Shown here: piece after piece, positions 1 through 6,260 of the stretch
Position numbering within the stretch: position 1 is the first letter of the stretch
How the letters are laid out: every line of letters starts with the position of its first letter
Made by a program: the position numbers and the translations under genes
The notes under the pieces: generated by a model
Seen by the model: the letters and a program-made list of their open reading frames with translations, nothing else
Told to the model about the DNA's origin: nothing
Database searches by the model: none
Assembly: GCA_002862965.1 (NCBI GenBank)
Contig: PKCW01000001.1
Location: 1 to 14,709 of the forward strand
Direction: 5' to 3'
Length of the DNA stretch: 14,709 nt
Source: Pseudomonadota bacterium
GTDB lineage: Bacteria > Pseudomonadota > Gammaproteobacteria > UBA5335

Positions 1-774
1 ACCGCTCTGCGCCCCGGCCGGGATGCGCATCTTGACCGAGCCGGCCGGCAGTTCGATGGGAATGACGGCGCCCAGCGCGGCTTCCCATGGCGTTACCGGC
101 AGATCGGTGTGCAGATCGCGCCCGTCGACGCGAAACCGCGGGTGGGGCCTGAAATGCACCTCGAGCAACAGATCCCCGGCGGGCGCGCCGCCCCGTCCCG
201 GATCGCCCTGACCGGCCAGGCGGATCAGCTGCCCATCGCGCACGCCCTTGGGAATCCTGACGCTCAAGGTGCGTGTCTCCAGGCTGCTGCGGCCCTGCGC
301 GTCGAGCCGGGGCGCGCGCAGGGTGATTTCCCGCACGGCGCCGGTGAAGCTGTCCTCGAGGTCCAGCAAGACCTTGGCGTGATGGTCCTGGCCGCGGGCG
401 CGACCCCCCGCGCGGCCATGGGCGCGGCCACCCGTGCGCCCGAACATTTCTGCGAAGAAATCCGAAAAGTCGGCCGTTTCGCGGGCATTGAACCCGCCGC
501 CGGAGAATTCGAAACCCGCATCCCAGCCCGGCGGCGGCCGGAATTCCTGTCCGGCTTGCGCGTCGGCGCCAAGCTGGTCGTATGCGGCGCGTTTTTCGAC
601 GTCGGACAGCACGGCGTAGGCTTCGTTGATCTCCTTCATGCGCGCTTCGGCGTCCGTTTCCTTGGAGATGTCCGGATGGTACTTGCGCGCCAGCTTGCGA
701 AAGGCCTTCTTGATCTCTGCCGCCGGGGCGTCCCGCGGCACGCCGAGAACGCGATAGTAGTCCTGATATTGCAT
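1..774 (-). CDS. cbpA: CbpA/DnaJ-like co-chaperone (C-terminus cut by window edge)
   Basis: Class II J-domain protein that would stimulate DnaK ATPase in the cytoplasm and, if a true CbpA, also bind curved DNA. The first 258 residues are visible. The J-domain (about residues 3-70) carries the HPD motif at 33-35 in the context KYHPDIS. A Gly/Phe/Arg-rich linker follows (about 85-125), then the start of the C-terminal substrate-binding domain, ending in a [20 protein letters not shown] stretch typical of CbpA. No CxxCxGxG zinc-finger repeats are present, which argues against DnaJ itself. The ATG at 774 is preceded by GGAG 7 nt upstream; an overlapping ATG at 778 is out of frame. The gene diverges from two hsp20 genes and has its own sigma-32-like promoter. 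Family assignment is firm; CbpA versus another CbpA-like DnaJ paralogue is less certain. Confidence 0.9.
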   Translation of the reverse strand, partial: MQYQDYYRVLGVPRDAPAAEIKKAFRKLARKYHPDISKETDAEARMKEINEAYAVLSDVEKRAAYDQLGADAQAGQEFRPPPGWDAGFEFSGGGFNARETADFSDFFAEMFGRTGGRAHGRAGGRARGQDHHAKVLLDLEDSFTGAVREITLRAPRLDAQGRSSLETRTLSVRIPKGVRDGQLIRLAGQGDPGRGGAPAGDLLLEVHFRPHPRFRVDGRDLHTDLPVTPWEAALGAVIPIELPAGSVKMRIPAGAQSG

Positions 775-803
775 GCATCGACTCCAGGCGATCCGTGACG
801 CGG

Positions 804-831
804 ATATGGGTATGGAGCTGATGATATCAAG
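804..831 (-). promoter_or_regulatory. Heat-shock (sigma-32-type) promoter of cbpA
   Basis: Read on the minus strand, CTTGATA (831-825) is followed by a 13-nt spacer and ACCCATAT (811-804). The sigma-32 consensus is CTTGAAA, 11-16 nt, CCCCATnT, so the -35 has one mismatch and the -10 has one. Predicted transcription would start near 797, giving a leader of roughly 23 nt before the ATG at 774. The -35 box sits 2 nt from the -35 box of the divergent hsp20 promoter. Confidence 0.7.
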
Positions 832-833
832 GG

Positions 834-861
834 CTTGAAATGCCGCGCCGAGCGCCCATGT
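834..861 (+). promoter_or_regulatory. Heat-shock (sigma-32-type) promoter of the hsp20 pair
   Basis: CTTGAAA at 834-840 matches the sigma-32 -35 consensus exactly. After a 13-nt spacer comes GCCCATGT at 854-861, with a single mismatch to CCCCATnT. Predicted transcription starts near 867-870, about 42 nt before the first hsp20 ATG at 911. The match, the spacing and the identity of the downstream genes all agree. Experimental start-site data are not available here. Confidence 0.8.
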
Positions 862-910
862 TGCATTCATGGCGGCCGCATCAGGCCAGCTTCCGACGAG
901 GAGATGATCC

Positions 911-1342
911 ATGATCTACCGCAGTCTTTTGCCGCGTGACCTTTTTGCCGAGTTCGAGCGTCTGCAGAACGAGTTCGATCGGACCATCGGCTTTTCGCCC
1001 AGTATCCGCGGCGCCGCACAGCGCTATCCGGCCTTGAACGTCGGCAGCACACCGGCGGCGGTCGAGATTTATGCCTTCGTGCCCGGCATGGACCCCGAAC
1101 GCATGGAGGTACAGATCGAAAAAGGCGTACTCACCCTGAGCGGCGAACGCTCCCCGGTGCCCGCGCCGGAGCAGGCGATGACGCACATCGGCGAGCGCTT
1201 CGCCGGCCGGTTCCGGCGCGTCGTCAGTTTGCCGGACGACATCGACGCAGGGGCGGTCACGGCGCAGTACCGTGACGGCGTACTGCACGTGCGCGTGCCG
1301 CGGCGGGAAGCCGCCCAGCCGCGCCGCATCGCCATTCACTAA
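911..1342 (+). CDS. Small heat-shock protein, Hsp20/alpha-crystallin family (first of two)
   Basis: Holdase chaperone of 143 residues that would bind unfolding proteins in the cytoplasm and pass them to the DnaK/ClpB system. The alpha-crystallin domain spans about residues 45-137, with the conserved end motif [14 protein letters not shown] (A-x-x-x-x-GVL) and a C-terminal IAI that matches the I-x-I tail used for oligomer assembly. The short N-terminal arm begins [19 protein letters not shown], the usual layout of bacterial sHSPs. The ATG at 911 follows GAGGAG (898-903) at good spacing. A sigma-32-like promoter lies about 50 bp upstream. The second hsp20 gene starts 16 nt after the stop, so the two are probably co-transcribed. 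Confidence 0.93.
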   Translation: MIYRSLLPRDLFAEFERLQNEFDRTIGFSPSIRGAAQRYPALNVGSTPAAVEIYAFVPGMDPERMEVQIEKGVLTLSGERSPVPAPEQAMTHIGERFAGRFRRVVSLPDDIDAGAVTAQYRDGVLHVRVPRREAAQPRRIAIH

Positions 1343-1358
1343 CCGTGGAGGAACGCTC

Positions 1359-1736
1359 ATGAACGATCAGGTTGCGAACCCGCAGACTCCGGCACAGGAG
1401 GAGGCCGCCGCACTCCGGCCGGCCGTAGATGTCATCGAGGATGCCGGCGGAATCACGCTGCTGGCGGATTTGCCGGGTGTGCCCAAGGAGGCGCTGGATA
1501 TCCGGATCGACGGCGATACCCTGACGCTGGAAGCACAGATCGGTTTGTCCCTGCCCGAAGGAATGGAGCCGCATCACGTCGAGGTGGACCTGCTGCGCTA
1601 TCGGCGGCGGTTCGGCTTGTCCAAGGAGCTCGATGCCGAGCAGATCACGGCCGAACTGGCCCATGGCGTGCTGAAGCTGCGCATTCCCAAGGCCGCGCAC
1701 GCGCAGCCGCGCAAGATCGCAGTCGCCGTCGGCTGA
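1359..1736 (+). CDS. Small heat-shock protein, Hsp20/alpha-crystallin family (second of two)
   Basis: A 125-residue Hsp20 paralogue, clearly diverged from its upstream neighbour. The alpha-crystallin domain covers about residues 22-118, with the conserved GVL in AELAHGVLKLRIPK near the end. The tail reads RKIAVAVG, where IAV stands in place of a strict I-x-I. The N-terminal arm is very short and acidic/Ala-rich, so it may form smaller oligomers or hetero-oligomers with the first protein (inference). The frame is open further upstream, but the ATG at 1359 has a strong GGAGGA (1347-1352) at ideal spacing and is chosen for that reason. It lies 16 nt after the first hsp20 and shares its heat-shock promoter. 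Confidence 0.92.
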   Translation: MNDQVANPQTPAQEEAAALRPAVDVIEDAGGITLLADLPGVPKEALDIRIDGDTLTLEAQIGLSLPEGMEPHHVEVDLLRYRRRFGLSKELDAEQITAELAHGVLKLRIPKAAHAQPRKIAVAVG

Positions 1737-1743
1737 ACGTGCC

Positions 1744-1774
1744 GGAGGGCGATGGGCTCGACCCACCGTCCTCC
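1744..1774. terminator. Strong hairpin between converging hsp20 and rpoS
   Basis: Arms 1744-1756 (GGAGGGCGATGGG) and 1762-1774 (CCCACCGTCCTCC) pair over 13 positions with one A-C mismatch and one G-U pair, leaving loop CTCGA. It lies in the 63-bp gap between the stop of the second hsp20 (1736) and the stop of rpoS (1800), exactly where a shared terminator would be expected. There is no T-run on either side, so it is not a canonical intrinsic terminator; it may stop transcription less efficiently or protect 3' ends. Confidence 0.5.
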
Positions 1775-1799
1775 CGCCGCGCCGGGCCATTACGGCGCT

Positions 1800-2801
1800 T
1801 CAGCCGAACAGGGCCGCGCCGTTCAATCCCTCGCTTTCCACGATGCGGCGCAGGTGACCCAAGGCCTCGACCTGAATCTGGCGCACCCGTTCGCGGGTGA
1901 GACCGATGTCCTTGCCCACCTGTTCCAGTGTGGCGCGCTCATGGCCGTTCAGTCCGAAGCGCCGCTCGATCACCTCGCGCTGCTTGGCGGACAGGCGCGC
2001 CAGCCAGCCCTTGAGGCCGTGCCGAAGATCCGTGTCCTGCACGCAGGTCGCAGGGTCGAGCCCGTTTTCATCGGCCAGGGTATCCAGCGGTGAGCGTTCG
2101 TCGGTGCTGCCGGGGTAGCCGCTCACGGTGGTGCGTTCGTTCAGTCCCAGCAGGCGTTCCACTTCCTGGACCGGGCATTCCATTTCACGCGCGATTTCGT
2201 CGATGGACGCCGCGCGCTGGCTGGACTGGCTCAGTTGGCGGCTGGTGCGCAGATAGCCGTTGATGCGTTTGATGACATGGATGGGCAGGCGCACGGTGCG
2301 GGTCTGGTTCATGAGCGCCCGCTCGATGGTCTGCCGGATCCACCAGGTCGCGTAGGTCGAAAAGCGGTAGCCGAGTTCCGGGTTGAATTTCCCCACCGCG
2401 TGGATGAGGCCTAGGTTGCCTTCCTCGATCAGGTCGAGCAGCGGCAGGCCGCGATTGAGGTAGCGGCGGGCGATCTTGACCACCAGGCGCAGATTGCTCT
2501 CGATCATGCGCGCCCGGGAGCGGGCGCAGCCCTGCTGGGCCTTGCGTGTATAGAAGATTTCTTCTTCCGCGGTGAGCAGCGGCGAGTGACCGATTTGATT
2601 CAGGTAGAGGCGCGTGAGGTCGAGCGCGGGGCTGTCGTCGGCCTCCCAGGTGTCGGGCGCGCTCGCGCCATCCTCTGCGGCCTGGGGCGGAACGACTGCG
2701 GCCGGATCGTCCTCATCGTCGCAGAAGTCCGCTTCTGCGGACGCGTAGGCCAGTGTGTCGGCCTCGGGCCAATGGCTTGCGGGGGTCTCGACGTCATCCA
2801 T
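1800..2801 (-). CDS. rpoS: RNA polymerase sigma factor RpoS (sigma-38)
   Basis: General stress and stationary-phase sigma factor, 333 residues (E. coli RpoS has 330). An acidic, poorly conserved N-terminus (1-57) precedes region 1.2 (about 58-85, with the RpoS signature SPLLTAEEE at 73-81). Region 2 holds [17 protein letters not shown] (98-114), [11 protein letters not shown] and [17 protein letters not shown] (146-162). RLPIH at 171-175 is followed by K178, which aligns with E. coli K173, the residue recognised by RssB for ClpXP delivery. Region 4 carries the helix-turn-helix [20 protein letters not shown] (291-310). The ATG at 2801 is supported by GAGGAGG six nt upstream. It is the last gene of the surE-pcm-yqaA-nlpD-rpoS block; the gap to nlpD is 63 bp, so its own promoter, if present, probably lies inside nlpD as in relatives. 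Confidence 0.96.
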   Translation of the reverse strand: MDDVETPASHWPEADTLAYASAEADFCDDEDDPAAVVPPQAAEDGASAPDTWEADDSPALDLTRLYLNQIGHSPLLTAEEEIFYTRKAQQGCARSRARMIESNLRLVVKIARRYLNRGLPLLDLIEEGNLGLIHAVGKFNPELGYRFSTYATWWIRQTIERALMNQTRTVRLPIHVIKRINGYLRTSRQLSQSSQRAASIDEIAREMECPVQEVERLLGLNERTTVSGYPGSTDERSPLDTLADENGLDPATCVQDTDLRHGLKGWLARLSAKQREVIERRFGLNGHERATLEQVGKDIGLTRERVRQIQVEALGHLRRIVESEGLNGAALFG

Positions 2802-2864
2802 GATCGTCCTCCTCGGCTCCTGGTTTCACGCAACCTGAGGCTCGAAGGAGGATGTCGCCAGGGG

Positions 2865-3596
2865 TCAACGCGCAGGCAGATACCGCAGGGGGTCCACCGG
2901 CTGACCGTTCTGGCGAATCTCGAAATGCAGGCTGGCACGCCGATCGGGTCCCTCACCCATCTCGGCAATCGTCTGCCCGGCCTGCACCGGGTCTCCTTCC
3001 TTCACATACAACGTCCTGTTGTATGCGTACGCGCTCAGGAAATTATTGTTGTGCTTGATGATGATAAGCTCCCCGTAACCTTTCAGTCCACTCCCCGCGT
3101 AGGCCACCCGACCGTCTCCTGCGGCGGCGATCCTGGCGCCCACGGCGCCGCCGATGTCGATGCCCTTGTTGCCGTTTTCACCTTCGAAGAGCGTCAGCAA
3201 AGTCCCTTGCACCGGCCACCTCCAGGCAACGCCGGAAGCCGGCCCCTCGCTGCCCTGCAACGCCGCAGGGGGTTCGCGGGTCGGGATCCGGATGCGTTGG
3301 CCGAGGTGGATGAGATTGGGGTTCTCGATGCGGTTCCAGCGCGCGAGATCCTCCGGGCTGACACCGTAGCGCGCGGCGATGATCTTCAACGTTTCGCCGG
3401 CCATGACGGTATGGGTGCGCCAATAGGTCGGGCCCGTGGGGGCTGGCGGAGGCGCCGGACGCGCGGCCGGGGCGGGCGTCGGCGCCGGTTCGGGCCAGTT
3501 GCGGGCTCCGACGCATCCGGCGAGCGCGAGGGCTGCGGCCAGCATCAGAGCGAGGCCGATACGCGGCGGTAACATCGCGGCGAACAGTGCGGGCAT
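2865..3596 (-). CDS. nlpD: NlpD, LysM/LytM-domain lipoprotein, cell-division amidase activator
   Basis: Outer-membrane lipoprotein of 243 residues that in E. coli activates the amidase AmiC to split septal peptidoglycan. A signal peptide ends in lipobox LAGC (Cys28), followed by a Pro/Ala-rich linker (33-57). A LysM peptidoglycan-binding domain covers about 59-105, and a LytM (M23-like) domain about 125-243, ending in the typical NPLRYLP-like sequence (here DPLRYLPAR). The LytM active site is degenerate: NKGID replaces the metal-binding HxGxD His with Asn, and SAYAYN lacks the next His. This is normal for NlpD, a non-enzymatic activator. The start at 3596 lacks a clear ribosome-binding site; an in-frame ATG at 3575 would give a shorter signal peptide. 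The stop of yqaA lies 6 nt upstream. Confidence 0.95.
   Translation of the reverse strand: MPALFAAMLPPRIGLALMLAAALALAGCVGARNWPEPAPTPAPAARPAPPPAPTGPTYWRTHTVMAGETLKIIAARYGVSPEDLARWNRIENPNLIHLGQRIRIPTREPPAALQGSEGPASGVAWRWPVQGTLLTLFEGENGNKGIDIGGAVGARIAAAGDGRVAYAGSGLKGYGELIIIKHNNNFLSAYAYNRTLYVKEGDPVQAGQTIAEMGEGPDRRASLHFEIRQNGQPVDPLRYLPAR
3005..3025. repeat. 8-bp perfect inverted repeat inside nlpD
   Basis: Arms CATACAAC (3005-3012) and GTTGTATG (3018-3025) are separated by 5 nt. It lies in the 3' part of nlpD, about 205-225 bp upstream of the rpoS start codon, in an unusually AT-rich patch (about 3001-3070). In other Gammaproteobacteria the main rpoS promoter lies within nlpD, so this may be a regulator site or an mRNA hairpin. 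It could equally be a coding coincidence within codons for AYAYNRTLYV. Confidence 0.45.
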
Positions 3597-3602
3597 GATG
3601 GC

Positions 3603-4175
3603 CTAGAGCGCCAGATAGAATGCCGCGGTGGTCGCCACCAGGCCCCAGCCGATCCATTCCATGGACTGACGCACGCGGTCCTGCATCCGGGAACCCAGAC
3701 GGGAGACCAGCAGCGCCTCGAGGTAGAAGCGGCCGCCGCGGCCGATGAGGGAGGCTCCGATGAAGGGCAGCAGCGGCATCGCCATGAATCCCGAGGCGAT
3801 GGTGAAGAGCTTGTAGGGGATCGGCGAAAAGCCCGCCAGGAACACGATCCAGATGCCCCATTCGAGATACAGCGTCTGGACCTGCTGCCAGGTTTCGGCA
3901 TGGCCCGCTCGTTCGATCAGGGGCACCACGGCGTCGATGGCGAAATGTCCCAAGGCGTAGCCCAGCACGCCGCCCAGCACGGAGCAGAGCGTGGTGAGCG
4001 TCGCCAGTTGCCAGGCCCGGTGCGGTTTGGCGAGCACCATGGGCATCAGCATCACATCGGGCGGGACGGGAAAGAACGAGGATTCCGCCACACTGACGGC
4101 GCCGAGGTACCAGGGCGCATGGCGGTGCCGGGCGGCGACGAGCATGCGATCGTAGAGTGCGGTGAACAGTTTCAT
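3603..4175 (-). CDS. yqaA: YqaA-family inner-membrane protein (DedA/SNARE-associated domain)
   Basis: Polytopic inner-membrane protein of 190 residues related to DedA/VTT proteins. This superfamily includes lipid scramblases and flippases, but YqaA itself has no firmly established function. Hydrophobic segments are visible at about 22-48, 55-80, 105-132 and 172-190. Family-type features include [16 protein letters not shown] near the N-terminus and [15 protein letters not shown] in the middle, the latter like the conserved re-entrant loop motif of DedA proteins. The start codon overlaps the pcm stop (ATGA at 4172-4175), so translation is probably coupled. Downstream, nlpD starts 6 nt after its stop. 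Its place between pcm and nlpD suggests an envelope role in the same operon (inference). Confidence 0.85.
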   Translation of the reverse strand: MKLFTALYDRMLVAARHRHAPWYLGAVSVAESSFFPVPPDVMLMPMVLAKPHRAWQLATLTTLCSVLGGVLGYALGHFAIDAVVPLIERAGHAETWQQVQTLYLEWGIWIVFLAGFSPIPYKLFTIASGFMAMPLLPFIGASLIGRGGRFYLEALLVSRLGSRMQDRVRQSMEWIGWGLVATTAAFYLAL

Positions 4176-4804
4176 CCGACGCCGTCCTTCAAGGGCACGA
4201 AATGCACGGTTTCCAGAATTTCTTCCGCGTGGCCGTGCGCCGTGCGGGTATGACGCATCAGGCGCTGATGCAGGCCGCTGCCGACGGGAATCACCAGCGC
4301 GCCGCCCACCTTGAGCTGATCGATCAGGGACTCGGGCAACTCGTTGGGCGCGGCCGCCACCAGGATCGCGTCATAGGGCCCATGCTCGGGCCAGCCCCAG
4401 TGGCCATCGCTGTGATGGAAGATCACGTTGCCGATGCGCATGTGCCCGAGTCGCCGCCGGGCTTGCGCAAGCAGCGGCGCGATGCGTTCCACGCTGTAGA
4501 CCTGCGGTACCAGGCTGGCCAGCAGCGCGGTCTGGTAACCGGAGCCGGTACCGACTTCCAGCACCCGCTCGGGGATGCCGTTTTGCACCAGCGCCGCGGT
4601 CATGCGCGCGACCATGTAGGGTTGCGAAATGGTTTGTCCGTGGCCGATGGGCAGCGCCAGATCCTCATAGGCACGACTGGCCAGCGCCTCCTCCACGAAC
4701 AGATGCCGCGGCATGCGCGCCATGAGCGCCAGCACCCGCTCGTCGGTGATGCCGCGCGCGACGAGCCGCTCGACCATGCGCTTGCGGGTGCGCAGGGAGG
4801 TCAT
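4172..4804 (-). CDS. pcm: Protein-L-isoaspartate O-methyltransferase
   Basis: Cytoplasmic repair enzyme, 210 residues, that methylates isoaspartyl residues in ageing proteins using S-adenosylmethionine so that they can revert to aspartate. The substrate-binding/active-site segment [18 protein letters not shown] (51-68, with Ser60) and SAM motif [11 protein letters not shown] (81-90) are clear, and the length equals E. coli Pcm (208). I chose the ATG at 4804 because the protein then begins [10 protein letters not shown], as in Pseudomonas-type Pcm. An in-frame GTG at 4834 overlapping the surE stop (GTGA) would add 10 residues and is the alternative; neither start has a strong Shine-Dalgarno. 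The 3' end overlaps the yqaA start by 4 bp. Confidence 0.94.
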   Translation of the reverse strand: MTSLRTRKRMVERLVARGITDERVLALMARMPRHLFVEEALASRAYEDLALPIGHGQTISQPYMVARMTAALVQNGIPERVLEVGTGSGYQTALLASLVPQVYSVERIAPLLAQARRRLGHMRIGNVIFHHSDGHWGWPEHGPYDAILVAAAPNELPESLIDQLKVGGALVIPVGSGLHQRLMRHTRTAHGHAEEILETVHFVPLKDGVG

Positions 4805-4830
4805 GCCGCTGCCGCGCAGGGCCGCTTCGG

Positions 4831-5586
4831 TCACGGGGCGAGCCCGCCGAGCCAGCGGCCCACCGTGTCGATGCCGGTGTACTGGGTGAGGTCGACCTGC
4901 ACCGGCGTGATCGACACCCGGCGGTTGGCCACGGCATGAAAATCGGTTCCGGGTCCGGCATCCGCTTCCCCGCCCGCCGGCCCGATCCAGTAGATCGGCC
5001 GGCCGCGCGGGTCCTGCGAGCAAATCACGCCTTCGGCCCGGTGCCGCCGTCCGAGCCGGGTCGCCTCGAAGCCCTGCAGGGCCTCGAAGGGCACATCCGG
5101 GACATTGACGTTGAGAATGGTGTCGGCCGGCAGCGGGGTGTGGGCCAGGCGCTCGATCAGTACCCGCGCGACCCGCGCCGCGCAGTCGTAATGGCGGCAT
5201 TCCTCGCCCACCAGTGACACCGCCATGGCCGGATAGCCCAGAGAACGCCCCTCGATCGCGGCGGCGACCGTGCCTGAATAGAGGACGTCGTCGCCCATGT
5301 TGGCGCCGTCGTTGATGCCCGAGACCACCATGTCGGGCGTGTGCTCGAGCAGGCCGGTGATGGCCAGATGCACCGAGTCAGTGGGCGTGCCATCGACACA
5401 GTACACCGGCTCGTCACCATGGCGGGCCACGCGCAACGGGCGGCTCAGGGTGAGGGAATGGCTGGCGCCGCTGCGGTTGCGGTCCGGTGCGACCACCACC
5501 ACCTCGGCGCATTGGGCCAGCTCCCGGTGCAGGGCCCGCAGGCCGGGAGCCTGACAACCGTCGTCATTGCTGATCAGGATGCGCAC
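4831..5586 (-). CDS. surE: 5'/3'-nucleotidase SurE
   Basis: Metal-dependent nucleoside monophosphatase and exopolyphosphatase linked to stationary-phase survival. The protein has 251 residues (E. coli 253). It begins [10 protein letters not shown] with metal ligands Asp8 and Asp9; Ser39 (in NRSGAS) and Asn92 (in VSGIND) complete the site. Further family signatures are [17 protein letters not shown] and [11 protein letters not shown]. The start is a GTG at 5586; the frame stays open upstream, but family alignment demands this codon, and a weak GAGAAG lies upstream. It is the first gene of the surE-pcm-yqaA-nlpD-rpoS block and diverges from the smr gene across 122 bp. Confidence 0.95.
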   Translation of the reverse strand: MRILISNDDGCQAPGLRALHRELAQCAEVVVVAPDRNRSGASHSLTLSRPLRVARHGDEPVYCVDGTPTDSVHLAITGLLEHTPDMVVSGINDGANMGDDVLYSGTVAAAIEGRSLGYPAMAVSLVGEECRHYDCAARVARVLIERLAHTPLPADTILNVNVPDVPFEALQGFEATRLGRRHRAEGVICSQDPRGRPIYWIGPAGGEADAGPGTDFHAVANRRVSITPVQVDLTQYTGIDTVGRWLGGLAP

Positions 5587-5638
5587 GATCGATCTTCTCG
5601 GGTAGGCGGAAACAGCCGGTCTGGCGTCGACCGGCAGC

Positions 5639-5666
5639 TTCGGAAACGATGGCAACACACTATACT
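5639..5666 (+). promoter_or_regulatory. Possible sigma-70 promoter of the smr gene
   Basis: TTCGGA (5639-5644), a 16-nt spacer and TATACT (5661-5666) resemble a -35/-10 pair; the -10 is 5/6 and the -35 only 3/6. Transcription would start near 5673, about 36 nt before the ATG at 5709. The complementary strand also reads TATAGT at 5664-5659, which could serve surE, but no -35 partner is evident there. Confidence 0.35.
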
Positions 5667-5708
5667 GGAAGCGCTCTTTCAGCCGGTAGACATCCCCGGA
5701 GATCCGTG

Positions 5709-6260
5709 ATGTGTCCCCCGCCCGATGCCACCTCGCCGGACGACGAAGCGGCCCTGTTCCGCGAGGCCATGGCGGGCGTTGCGCCAATGCGGCCGGTCGC
5801 GCCGGTGTCGATGCCGGCGCGCAAACCCGCGGCTGCGCACGTTCGCCGGGCCGACGAGGCCGCGGCATTGCAGGAGTCGCGGTTCAGCCCGATCGACCCG
5901 GATCTCGAGACCGGCGAGGAGCTGCGCTATCTGCGCGCCGGCGCCGCTGCCCAGTTGCTGCAGCGGCTGCGCCGCGGTCGCTATGCGATTCAGGCCGAAC
6001 TCGATCTGCATGGCCTGAACCAGCCGCAGGCGCATGAGGCGCTCAATGGTTTCCTGCAGGAATGCCGGCATCTCGATCTGCGCTGTGTGCGCATCATCCA
6101 TGGCAAGGGACTGGGTTCACCACAGGGACGCGGTGTGCTCAAGGCCGCGGTCAACCGCTGGCTGGTGCGCTGCGATCAGGTGATCGCCTTTTGCTCCGCG
6201 CCGCCGGCCGACGGCGGCACCGGCGCGGTCTATGTCTTGCTGCGCCGATCAAGGCCCTGA
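5709..6260 (+). CDS. Smr-domain protein (SmrA/SmrB-like putative nuclease)
   Basis: A 183-residue protein with a C-terminal Smr domain (about 95-180). Its two signature motifs are intact: LDLHG at 98-102 and HGKG at 131-134. Family knowledge: Smr domains are nucleases; E. coli SmrB cleaves mRNA at collided ribosomes and SmrA is a related nuclease. The layout here, with a 90-residue low-complexity N-terminal region followed by [19 protein letters not shown], resembles both E. coli proteins, so I do not choose between them. The ATG at 5709 follows GGAGA (5698-5702) at 6 nt and is preferred to the GTG at 5706 and to further upstream codons. Its 3' end overlaps the 3' end of the opposing uup gene by 12 bp, with no terminator between them. 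Confidence 0.88.
   Translation: MCPPPDATSPDDEAALFREAMAGVAPMRPVAPVSMPARKPAAAHVRRADEAAALQESRFSPIDPDLETGEELRYLRAGAAAQLLQRLRRGRYAIQAELDLHGLNQPQAHEALNGFLQECRHLDLRCVRIIHGKGLGSPQGRGVLKAAVNRWLVRCDQVIAFCSAPPADGGTGAVYVLLRRSRP

Noticed and set aside
2586..3572. Plus-strand open frame opposite rpoS and nlpD
   Set aside because: Crosses two well-supported genes and encodes no recognisable protein.
2865..3596. NlpD-like protein as an active M23 endopeptidase
   Set aside because: The metal-binding His residues of the HxGxD and following motifs are replaced, as in amidase activators.
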